A stretch of DNA of 19,905 nucleotides from an uncultured Atopobium sp. GTDB taxonomy: Bacteria > Actinomycetota > Coriobacteriia > Coriobacteriales > Atopobiaceae. Both the position numbers and the translations under genes were made by a program. The notes beneath the pieces are model-generated. The model was not told the DNA's origin. It did not search any database and saw only the letters and a program-made list of their open reading frames with translations. The DNA lies in the NCBI GenBank assembly GCA_938041635.1, contig CALIAD010000082.1, forward strand, positions 1 through 19,905, in the 5' to 3' direction. Positions 13,186 through 19,905 of the stretch are shown one piece after another (within the stretch, counting starts at the first letter, position 1; each line of letters opens with the position of its first letter).

Positions 13186-15565
13186 GTCGATGGAGCAGCC
13201 CTCTCGTCCTTTTATTCCGTATAGCCTATGCGTCCTGCTCTTTGTTTGTTTATGGCTTCATGTATTTATTGCAAGAAGCGCAACGCTCGATACAGTTCTG
13301 ATTCATATTCTAGGAATCTGTGCGGTGGCTGTTTTGGGATTTTGGTATGTGCAGCATGCGCATACCAGCATTATGACTGTTGGGGCAGTTTTACTCTTAC
13401 TTGTAATTATCCTTATCAGATCTTTCTTTATATACGACAGTCAAATGGCGTCAGTGAATCTTTTAGAGTCAACTTCCGTACATGATTTTGAATTAGTTGT
13501 ATCAAGAGATTTAGTCTACAAAAATCATGCATGGACTGGTCAGGCGTCTGTCTTTTACCAAGGTAGTTGTATTGGATCTGTGGGCATACATGCCAAGGAA
13601 CCATTCTTACGAGAAACACATCTGTGCTGTGAAGGTAGGTTTACTCGGTATAAAGATAAGGATTTTTCAGACGAACAATTTAAGAGAGGAGTACTTGGTT
13701 CAATTCAGATAACCAAGATAAATTACACATCTTATGAAGAGGGAATTATTGGAGAAGTTGCTCAATTTAGAGAAAGCTGCATTTCTCAACTTCAGCCAGA
13801 GGTGAGCTTTGGTCGAGCATTGGCTGCATGTGGTCTTTGCGCATATAGATCAAGCTTGTATAGCTTTAACATTCCTCGGATATTTATGCGTTGTGGTCTT
13901 ATGCACCTTATAGCCATATCTAGTTGCCACATGGTAATTCTCTCTACCTTTATTGATGCCTTTCTTAAAAAGGTAACGCTAAAACCACTTTTGAGAGGAG
14001 TGTTAAATGTAATTCTACTCAGTAGTTACGCGCTTTTTTGTGGATTACCTGCATCTGCAATAAGGGCAATACTTCTTGTTGAACAAAAATACGTTATGCA
14101 ATGTGTTGGCAGGAAACAACACACGCTATCAGCTGTTTCTACTCTGGCTCTACTTATGCTTTGTGTTGATCCACAGCTGAGCGTAAACGTTGCATTTACC
14201 TTGTCTTTAGCTTGTATTTTTGGAATGAATATATACGGTGGTCTTGCTCAGTACTATGCAAAAATTGCCTTTCACTTATCTGGCTATGGAAAAGTACAGA
14301 AGGTTCTAAGAAAACCGTTTTCTCATGTACGAAACACCATGTGTGCAACAACAGTCGCTCAGCTCTCATGCCTTCCAATTTCATGTGTGTATTTTGGCCA
14401 CTTTTCGTTACTTGCGCCTCTCTCAAGCGCCTTAATTACAAGCTTGTTTTCTCTTCTGAGCCTATTTGGAATTGGAGTAATAGTTTTTAGTGGCTTTAAG
14501 CCAGTTCAAGGCATTGCTCTTTTTCTAGTGGATTCTCTTGGTCAGTTTATAGAGACCCTCGCTTCTTTTTTATCTGAAAGATCTTTTGCAAGTGTGTCGT
14601 TAACTGACATGAGTTGGATAGTTTCATTGCTTGTGTTTGTAGCAATGGTGGCTCTTTACGTGTTTTGGCCAAAAGGGAAAAGAGTAGTTTTATCTGGCAT
14701 TTGTTTGATGGTGTTTATGCTTATTTTGGGTTTAAGTATCTATTGGAGGTTTTTCTCGCCAACAAGGATTTGTGTGATGGATATTGGTCAAGGAGATGCC
14801 ATATTGCTGAGTGATGGCGCGCACTCCCTGCTTGTAGATACAAGCGTGGGAGATGTAGTTAACGATGCCTTGGAGCGACAACATATTTCATATCTTGATG
14901 CAATTTTGCTTACACACCTTGATGAGGACCACGCTGGTGGCGTGAGGTATATGGTTGGCTCGGTAAAGACAGGCCGGGTATTAGTTGGAGAAGGAATAAC
15001 TAAACAAGAAAAGCCTGAGTTACAAAAAGCCATTCAGAGGATTTCTGGTAGTGGTTCCTATGAAGTTTTATATGGCGATGAGTTTGATGTTGGTCGCTTT
15101 CATATCAAGGTTGTGTGGCCACATAGAGGATATAAAGCTAAAGAAGCTAATAATGCGTCGGTTGAGCTCTATGTGACGTATAACGACGGGCAAAATACTT
15201 TAACTACGCTTTTAACAGGAGACGCTGAAAGAGATCAAACAAAAGAGACGGTAACCTCGGGTGATGTCGGCGATATTGATTTTTTGAAAGTTGGACATCA
15301 TGGAGCGGCAAAGTCACTCTATCCAGAAACTGCTCGTGTGTTAAAACCCGAGGTAGCGGTTGCAAGTGCTGGAAAGAATAATCGATATGGACATCCTAAA
15401 CAAGAAGCGGTGGATATCTTAGAGGGTGTTGGTGCAAGGTTTTATTGCACAAAAGATTATGGAGACATCACGGTATTTCCTGGGGAACATGGACCTAGGG
15501 TGAGCGTGCAACATGCTAAAGTAGATACAGAATTAGAGGAGGAAAAAGATGGCGGAGCAGGCTAA
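13178..15565 (+). CDS. comEC: Competence protein ComEC (DNA channel with metallo-beta-lactamase-like domain)
   Basis: Inner-membrane channel carrying single-stranded DNA into the cytoplasm. About 795 residues. The order is: N-terminal membrane helices (about 10-90), an extracytoplasmic OB-like domain with close Cys residues (CIGSVGIHAKEPF ... LCCEGRF), the multi-helix competence core including GLMHLIAISSCHMVIL (usual form HLLAISGLH), and from about residue 530 an MBL-fold domain: MDIGQGDAILL, HLDEDH (580-585), LLTGDAE, KVGHHGA, GHPKQEAV. I prefer the GTG at 13178, which overlaps comEA by eight bases and has AAGGA at 13165-13169; an ATG at 13190 has no ribosome site. The frame is also open upstream inside comEA. 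The 3' end overlaps holA by 17 bases. Confidence 0.93.
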   Translation: MSKSMEQPSRPFIPYSLCVLLFVCLWLHVFIARSATLDTVLIHILGICAVAVLGFWYVQHAHTSIMTVGAVLLLLVIILIRSFFIYDSQMASVNLLESTSVHDFELVVSRDLVYKNHAWTGQASVFYQGSCIGSVGIHAKEPFLRETHLCCEGRFTRYKDKDFSDEQFKRGVLGSIQITKINYTSYEEGIIGEVAQFRESCISQLQPEVSFGRALAACGLCAYRSSLYSFNIPRIFMRCGLMHLIAISSCHMVILSTFIDAFLKKVTLKPLLRGVLNVILLSSYALFCGLPASAIRAILLVEQKYVMQCVGRKQHTLSAVSTLALLMLCVDPQLSVNVAFTLSLACIFGMNIYGGLAQYYAKIAFHLSGYGKVQKVLRKPFSHVRNTMCATTVAQLSCLPISCVYFGHFSLLAPLSSALITSLFSLLSLFGIGVIVFSGFKPVQGIALFLVDSLGQFIETLASFLSERSFASVSLTDMSWIVSLLVFVAMVALYVFWPKGKRVVLSGICLMVFMLILGLSIYWRFFSPTRICVMDIGQGDAILLSDGAHSLLVDTSVGDVVNDALERQHISYLDAILLTHLDEDHAGGVRYMVGSVKTGRVLVGEGITKQEKPELQKAIQRISGSGSYEVLYGDEFDVGRFHIKVVWPHRGYKAKEANNASVELYVTYNDGQNTLTTLLTGDAERDQTKETVTSGDVGDIDFLKVGHHGAAKSLYPETARVLKPEVAVASAGKNNRYGHPKQEAVDILEGVGARFYCTKDYGDITVFPGEHGPRVSVQHAKVDTELEEEKDGGAG

Positions 15566-16520
15566 GTTACTAGCTGCATATTTGGCTGTTGGCCCTGATG
15601 AGATGAAGCGTGCAAGGGCTATTGATAAGCTTAAAAGCCGTCTTAACCAGAGTTTTATTACGTTTAACCTTGATGAGATTTCTGTAAGCGCTGAGCTGAC
15701 TCCAGAATCTGTTCTGTCATCCGCTCAAACACTTCCTATGGGTGATTCTAGACGAATTGTTGTCATTGATGATGCAGGTAAATTGCCTAAGTCTGTGTCC
15801 GAGGCTCTTGTTGAGTATCTAAAGAACCCCAATCCAACTACCACGCTGATGCTTTCTGCAAAGACGCTTGCAAAAACAACAAGGCTCTACAAAGCAGTTG
15901 ATGTTTTAGGTAAGCTCGCAGTTATTAATTGTGGTGCAATGACCAGAAGTGAATTGCCTAAATATATAGGAGATCTTGGAAGAAAGTATGGGCTACAAAT
16001 TCCAGCAAATGTGGCCAACGAGCTTGTAAGTCGTGTTGGCGATAATACCACCATGCTCGATTCTCAGATTAAATCTCTAGCAGCTCTGTTGGGTCGTCCT
16101 GGTGCAATTGACGTTCAATTTGTAGAAACTCATGTTGCACGAGTGGTTGAGGTCAAGCCGTGGGATTTTCTCGACAGTTTATCAGCGAGAAATGCTCAAA
16201 AGGCTTTGGAGCTTTACAGTCAGATGGATGAATCGGGAGCTATTGGAAATCTGTCACTTATGACTGGACGCGTAAGAGAGCTTATTTGCGCCAGGTCTAT
16301 GGTTAAGCGTGGTACAGAACGGGAAATTGCTCCAGTTTTGGGCAAGCAGGACTGGCAAGTAAGAAATTATGCACGATGGGCGCGTCAATTTGCAGATGGC
16401 GAGCTTGAACATATTCTGGGCCTCTGTGCAGATGCAGAACGTGGTCTTAAGAGTGGAGAAGATAAAACAACCACAATGACCAAGCTTATCTTTACTCTGT
16501 GCGGCGTCGTAAATGTGTAG
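15549..16520 (+). CDS. holA: DNA polymerase III delta subunit (clamp loader)
   Basis: Delta opens the beta sliding clamp within the clamp-loader complex. The 323-residue protein has the expected N-terminal start AAYLAVGPDEMKRARAIDKL, a RecQ-like AAA+ segment without a functional Walker A (normal for delta), TLPMGDSRRIVVIDDA, and the C-terminal region KPWDFLDSLSARNAQKALELY found in YqeN/HolA proteins. GAGGAGG at 15537-15543 precedes the ATG, which lies within the comEC 3' end. The pairing comEC-holA is well known in Gram-positive bacteria. A strong hairpin terminator shared with rpsT follows. Confidence 0.92.
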   Translation: MAEQAKLLAAYLAVGPDEMKRARAIDKLKSRLNQSFITFNLDEISVSAELTPESVLSSAQTLPMGDSRRIVVIDDAGKLPKSVSEALVEYLKNPNPTTTLMLSAKTLAKTTRLYKAVDVLGKLAVINCGAMTRSELPKYIGDLGRKYGLQIPANVANELVSRVGDNTTMLDSQIKSLAALLGRPGAIDVQFVETHVARVVEVKPWDFLDSLSARNAQKALELYSQMDESGAIGNLSLMTGRVRELICARSMVKRGTEREIAPVLGKQDWQVRNYARWARQFADGELEHILGLCADAERGLKSGEDKTTTMTKLIFTLCGVVNV

Positions 16521-16542
16521 ATTCAAAGAATTCAGGTAAGAA

Positions 16543-16568
16543 AAAACGGACTCCAAGGAGTCCGTTTT
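16543..16568. terminator. Bidirectional terminator between holA and rpsT
   Basis: AAAACGGACTCC (16543-16554) is the exact reverse complement of GGAGTCCGTTTT (16557-16568), separated by AA. An A-run begins at 16541 on one side and a T-run ends at 16568 on the other, so it can end transcripts from both convergent genes. Confidence 0.92.
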
Positions 16569-16591
16569 AAAAAGTTAAAAGTAGATAAGAA

Positions 16592-16855
16592 CTACTTAAG
16601 GGTGTTAACAAGCTTCTGAACGCCGCTCTTACGCTGAGCAGCCTGATTCTTGTGTACGATGCCCTTAGAAGCAGCCTTGTCAAGAAGGCGGGATGCCTTG
16701 TTAGCTGCAACCTGTGCGTCCTCAAGCTGGCCTGCCTCAACAGCAGTGCGAACTGCCTTAATAGCAGTCTTAAGCTCGGAACGGACAGCCTTGTTGCGCT
16801 GGCGTGCCTTCTCAGCGGTGAGAATACGCTTCTTCTGAGACTTGATGTTAGCCAC
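16592..16855 (-). CDS. rpsT: 30S ribosomal protein S20
   Basis: Binds 16S rRNA early in small-subunit assembly. The 87-residue, Lys/Arg/Ala-rich helical protein begins ANIKSQKKRILTAEKARQRNK and contains KASRLLDKAASKGIVHKNQAAQRKS, the family core. The start codon is GTG (complement of 16853-16855) after an AAAGGAA site. In E. coli rpsT also uses a non-ATG start that is tied to autoregulation by S20; the same may apply here, but that is inference. It is a single-gene minus-strand unit between convergent holA and divergent lepA, with its own extended -10 promoter and a terminator shared with holA. Confidence 0.97.
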   Translation of the reverse strand: MANIKSQKKRILTAEKARQRNKAVRSELKTAIKAVRTAVEAGQLEDAQVAANKASRLLDKAASKGIVHKNQAAQRKSGVQKLVNTLK

Positions 16856-16922
16856 GTGCGGTTCCTTTCGGTGTTTACTATGTGAGGCCTCTTCGCTGAG
16901 ACACGTTTGAGGCAGCTGTTGA

Positions 16923-16931
16923 AGTATAGCA
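16923..16931 (-). promoter_or_regulatory. Extended -10 promoter for rpsT
   Basis: Read on the minus strand the sequence is TGCTATACT: a TATACT -10 box with the TGN extension. It would start transcription near 16916 and give a leader of about 60 bases. No good -35 is seen at 17 bases, which is tolerated by extended -10 promoters. Confidence 0.6.
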
Positions 16932-16950
16932 CGAAGGGGGTAGTTTACGC

Positions 16951-16956
16951 TATTAT
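16951..16956 (+). promoter_or_regulatory. Candidate -10 box for lepA, placing the start of the mRNA at the ATG
   Basis: TATTAT (5/6) ends seven bases before the lepA ATG at 16964, so transcription would begin at or within a base or so of the start codon. No ribosome site is present between them; the closest G-run is at 16935-16940, too far away. The -35 region is poor and overlaps the rpsT promoter. Confidence 0.45.
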
Positions 16957-16963
16957 TTTCCTT

Positions 16964-18775
16964 ATGAATACACAGGATACTTCACATATTCGCAACTTCT
17001 CTATTGTTGCGCACATCGATCACGGTAAATCTACCATCAGTGACCGCATTTTGGAGCTTACTCATACCGTTGAAGAACGCGATATGGAGTCACAGCTCTT
17101 GGACACTATGGATATTGAACGTGAGCGTGGAATTACCATTAAATCAAACGCAGTCCGCGTCATGTATGACGCAGATGACGGAGAGCGTTATCAGTTCAAC
17201 CTGATTGACACCCCAGGCCACGTTGACTTTACCTATGAGGTCTCAAGGTCTTTGGCTGCTTGTGAGGGTGCAGTGTTGGTTGTTGATGCAACGCAAGGCG
17301 TTGAGGCACAGACTGTTTCAAACGCCATGCTGGCCATGAACGCTAACCTGGATATTGTTCCTGCAATCAATAAGATTGACCTTCCATCTGCTCGACCTGA
17401 AGAGGTACGTGCAGAAATTGAAGATGTTCTTGCTATCCCGGCTGATGATGCGGTATGTGTCTCCGGTAAGACAGGTGAGGGTATTCACGAGCTCCTTGAG
17501 GCTTTGGTGTATTTGGTTTCTCCTCCAAAGGGAGACCCTACAGCTCCACTTAAGGCGCTTATTCTTGACTCATATTTTGACCAATTCAGAGGCGTCGTTG
17601 CAACCGTGCGTGTTTTTGATGGTTCAATCAAAGCTGGCGACCAGCTTCTTATGATGCAGGGATCTGTGCCTTTTCTTGTTGAAGAAGTTGGTGCTAAGAG
17701 ACCTCTTGAGATGGCTGTTGACCAGCTTTCTGTTGGTGAGGTTGGCTATGTGGTCACTGGCCTCAAAGACCCTGAAGCTGTTCGCGTTGGAGATACGCTT
17801 ACCTACAAGCAAAATCCTTGTTCAGAACCACTGCCAGGTTACCGCGAGGCAAAACCAATGGTATTTACCGGTCTTTTCCCGGTTGATAACAAGCAATACG
17901 AGAATCTCCGTGACGCACTTGATAAGTTGCACGTTAACGATCCGTCACTTACGTGGTCGCCAGAGACGTCCGTTGCTTTGGGATTTGGCTTCAGAGTAGG
18001 CTTTTTGGGTCTTCTCCACATGGAGGTTGTCAAAGAACGTCTTGAGCGTGAGTTTGACCTGGACTTGATTGCTACCAGTCCCTCTGTTGACTATCACGTC
18101 TATAAGACCGATGGAACTATGATTGAGATTACCAGTCCTCAAGATCTTCCAGAGGTTACCAAGATTGACCGCATTGATGAGCCATACCTTAAGGCAAAGA
18201 TTATTGTGCCTCCTGAGTATGTTGGTACGGTTATGCAGCTTGTTGTTGATCATCGTGGCGTATCTGAAGACATGGTGTATCTGTCTGATAAGTCCGTCGA
18301 GATGATCTTTAGCATTCCTTTGGCCGAGCTCATTCTGGACTTCTTTGACCAGCTTAAGAGTAGAACCAAAGGTTATGCCTCACTTGACTATGAGTTTGAT
18401 TCGTATCGCACTTCTGACCTGGTTAAGCTTGATATTTTGCTTGCTGGAGACGTTGTTGATGCGCTTTCGTTTATTGTTCACAAAGACAAAGCATATGATC
18501 TTGCTCGTGGTCTTTGCGACAGGCTAAAAGGCATCATTCCGCAGCAGCTTTTTGAGGTTCCTATTCAGGGTGCAATTGGCAATAAAATCATTTCTCGTTC
18601 TACCGTTCGCGCACGTAGAAAGGACGTCTTAGCTAAGTGCTACGGCGGCGACATTTCCAGAAAACGCAAGCTGCTTGAAAAGCAAAAAGAGGGTAAGAAG
18701 CGCATGAAGCAGATTGGCTCAGTCGAAGTACCTCAAGAGGCATTCTTGGCTGTTCTCAAGGTTGACGACGAGTAG
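16964..18775 (+). CDS. lepA: Elongation factor 4 (back-translocating ribosomal GTPase)
   Basis: Translational GTPase acting on the 70S ribosome, proposed to reverse faulty translocation or help small-subunit biogenesis. The 603-residue protein has full EF4 architecture: G1 AHIDHGKST (16-24), switch region with RGITIKSNAV, G3 DTPGHVDF, G4 NKIDLPSA, domain II (DSYFDQFRGVVATVRVFDG), the GLFPVDNKQYENLRDAL block, GFRVGFLGLLHMEVVKERLEREF, and the LepA-specific C-terminal domain with LDYEFDSYR and the Lys-rich GKKRMKQIGSVEVPQEAFLAVL. I chose the ATG at 16964, where the family alignment IRNFSIVAHIDHGKS begins; the open frame upstream has no ribosome site. The next gene starts nine bases after the stop. 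Confidence 0.97.
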   Translation: MNTQDTSHIRNFSIVAHIDHGKSTISDRILELTHTVEERDMESQLLDTMDIERERGITIKSNAVRVMYDADDGERYQFNLIDTPGHVDFTYEVSRSLAACEGAVLVVDATQGVEAQTVSNAMLAMNANLDIVPAINKIDLPSARPEEVRAEIEDVLAIPADDAVCVSGKTGEGIHELLEALVYLVSPPKGDPTAPLKALILDSYFDQFRGVVATVRVFDGSIKAGDQLLMMQGSVPFLVEEVGAKRPLEMAVDQLSVGEVGYVVTGLKDPEAVRVGDTLTYKQNPCSEPLPGYREAKPMVFTGLFPVDNKQYENLRDALDKLHVNDPSLTWSPETSVALGFGFRVGFLGLLHMEVVKERLEREFDLDLIATSPSVDYHVYKTDGTMIEITSPQDLPEVTKIDRIDEPYLKAKIIVPPEYVGTVMQLVVDHRGVSEDMVYLSDKSVEMIFSIPLAELILDFFDQLKSRTKGYASLDYEFDSYRTSDLVKLDILLAGDVVDALSFIVHKDKAYDLARGLCDRLKGIIPQQLFEVPIQGAIGNKIISRSTVRARRKDVLAKCYGGDISRKRKLLEKQKEGKKRMKQIGSVEVPQEAFLAVLKVDDE

Positions 18776-18784
18776 AAGGTATCT

Positions 18785-19876
18785 GTGGAATCGCTTCAAA
18801 CTATTATTGCAACCTGCGCCCCTGAAGCTGGTCTTTCTTCTCGCATTGTTCCTTTTGCGTCAGGTACCACGCTTAAGGAGCGCCTGTCTGCAAATCCCGT
18901 GCTTATGGCTCCTATGGCCGGTGTCAGCGATGGTGTGTATCGCACTATGGCTCGAGCTGGCGGGGCAGGTCTTGCGTATTCAGAAATGGTTTCTGTTGCA
19001 GGAATTCATTATGGCGGCGAGAAAACCTGGGAGCTTGTAGAGCCTCTTGCAACAGAGCCTGATATTGCTGTTCAACTCTTTGGTTCAAAGCCAGATCAGT
19101 TTAAAGAAGCAGCAGCTCAGATTAGTGAGCGTTTAGGGGATAAGCTGGCTCTTATCGATATCAACATGGCCTGTCCTGTTCCTAAGGTGGTTAAAAAGGG
19201 GGAGGGTTCAGCCCTTCTGGACACCCCAGAGCTTGCTGCAGATTTGGTTAAAGCCTGTCTGTCTGAGGTTAACGTACCTGTTACTGTCAAGATTAGGCGT
19301 GGTAGACGTCAGGATGAGGAAGTGGCACCTGAGTTTGCTCGCGCTATGGAGGCTGCTGGAGCATCTGCCGTTGCAATCCACGGTCGCTTTGCTACTCAGA
19401 TGTATCGAGGTCAGGCAGAGTGGGAGACGGTTAATAGGGTTTGCGACGCCGTTTCTATTCCGGTCATAGGCTCTGGCGACATGCTCTCTGCTGAAGCAGC
19501 AGCTCATGCTCTTACAGAGACAGGTGTGACGGCTGTAATGATTGCTCGCGGAACGTATGGAAATCCGTGGATATTTAAAAACACTCAAGCTTTAGTTGAG
19601 GGTCAACCTGTGCTTGTCCCAACGCTTGATCAAATGCTTGCATCTTTTATGATGCACGTAAAGTTGCTTGATGCTGCCCACATTCATATTGCTCGCGCTA
19701 GAAGCCTCTCTACCTGGTATTTTAGAGGTATTCCAAACGCAGCCTATTGGCGTGGAAAGTCAGTAAAGTGCGTTACGGCCCAGGATTTTATTGATCTTGC
19801 ACTAGAGATTAAAGAAACCGTCAAGCAGCTTGATAGTGAGCAAGAATCTCCTGAGCACAATCTACCTATAAGCTAG
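18785..19876 (+). CDS. dus: tRNA-dihydrouridine synthase, DusB-like
   Basis: FMN/NADPH enzyme reducing specific uridines in the tRNA D-loop region to dihydrouridine. The 363-residue protein shows MAPMAGVSDGVYR (41-53), YSEMVSV (65-71), QLFG (97-100), the active-site NMACPVPKV (127-135) with catalytic Cys130, TVKIRRG (167-173) with the FMN-binding Lys, AIHGR and IGSGDM, then MIARGTYGNPWIF. The GTG start at 18785 follows AGAAGG with a five-base spacer, and no better start lies downstream before residue 41. The N-terminus is thus roughly 20-25 residues longer than E. coli DusB, in an extension rich in small residues. It is probably co-transcribed with lepA. The subtype (DusB against other Dus) is less sure than the family. 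Confidence 0.92.
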   Translation: MESLQTIIATCAPEAGLSSRIVPFASGTTLKERLSANPVLMAPMAGVSDGVYRTMARAGGAGLAYSEMVSVAGIHYGGEKTWELVEPLATEPDIAVQLFGSKPDQFKEAAAQISERLGDKLALIDINMACPVPKVVKKGEGSALLDTPELAADLVKACLSEVNVPVTVKIRRGRRQDEEVAPEFARAMEAAGASAVAIHGRFATQMYRGQAEWETVNRVCDAVSIPVIGSGDMLSAEAAAHALTETGVTAVMIARGTYGNPWIFKNTQALVEGQPVLVPTLDQMLASFMMHVKLLDAAHIHIARARSLSTWYFRGIPNAAYWRGKSVKCVTAQDFIDLALEIKETVKQLDSEQESPEHNLPIS

Positions 19877-19905
19877 TGATCTGTTGTGGATTCCTGGCAG
19901 TCTAA

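Noticed and set aside
16567..16932. A 121-codon minus-strand frame covering rpsT
   Set aside because: It is rich in Leu, Arg and Ser with no recognisable family motif and is the out-of-frame shadow of rpsT, whose S20 sequence is unmistakable.
16907..16963. A longer lepA reading from a TTG at 16907
   Set aside because: The extra 19 residues do not resemble the LepA N-terminus and no ribosome site precedes the TTG.
19886..19905. A possible GTG start of a further gene at the right edge
   Set aside because: Only six codons remain, no ribosome site is visible, and no family can be recognised; hemW-like genes often follow lepA, but that is not evidence here.
1..19905. CRISPR arrays, tRNA/rRNA genes, insertion sequences, toxin-antitoxin or prophage genes
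   Set aside because: No regularly spaced repeats, no cloverleaf-like or rRNA segments in the gaps, and no transposase, integrase or phage motifs in any credible reading frame.

Overview
The window reads as a housekeeping stretch of a low-to-moderate GC actinobacterium, most likely a Coriobacteriia member of the Atopobium/Lancefieldella type. The main evidence is an actinobacterial-type integration host factor (mihF) followed by gmk and rpoZ, together with Firmicutes-like features: a pyrR-led pyrimidine operon with the NAD-linked pyrK/pyrD pair, strong GGAGG ribosome sites and simple Rho-independent terminators. The species assignment is inference from gene content, not from a search.

Layout. 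(1) 1-1715, minus strand: galM and a galK cut by the left edge, a galactose (Leloir) catabolic pair. (2) 1716-1981: divergent control region with two near-identical LacI-family-type operator candidates and two further dyads. (3) 1982-3010: a LacI-family repressor, the obvious candidate regulator of galMK and of itself. (4) 3087-4190: an orphan polysaccharide-export-type ABC ATPase with an unusual N-terminal PKD/Ig-like domain. (5) 4191-4343: pyr leader with a -10 candidate, PyrR-loop-like sequences and an intrinsic terminator directly ahead of pyrR. (6) 4344-9584: pyrR-pyrB-pyrC-pyrK-pyrD-pyrF, every junction overlapping. carAB and pyrE are not in the window. (7) 9748-12168: mihF-gmk-rpoZ-thiI, overlapping or nearly so, ended by a strong terminator. 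The order pyrF-mihF-gmk-rpoZ matches what is known from mycobacteria. (8) 12433-16520: comEA-comEC-holA, DNA uptake genes followed by the Pol III delta subunit, ended by a bidirectional terminator shared with convergent rpsT. (9) 16592-16855, minus: rpsT. (10) 16964-19876, plus: lepA (possibly leaderless) and a dihydrouridine synthase. The order comEA-comEC-holA-rpsT-lepA is a familiar Gram-positive arrangement.

Functionally the window joins galactose entry into glycolysis, de novo UMP synthesis from carbamoyl phosphate (lacking only the carbamoyl phosphate synthase and OPRTase steps), a nucleoid protein / GMP kinase / RNA polymerase subunit cluster, tRNA modification, and competence.

Most genes are ordinary and recognisable. 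Nothing here is a clear new defence or mobile system. The items most worth a second look are the PKD-like/ABC ATPase fusion, a perfect 12-bp hairpin inside gmk, the paired operators in the gal control region, the pyr attenuator, and the apparent lack of a ribosome binding site before lepA. No tRNA, rRNA, CRISPR array, insertion sequence or prophage gene was seen. No gene-free stretch exceeds 300 bases.
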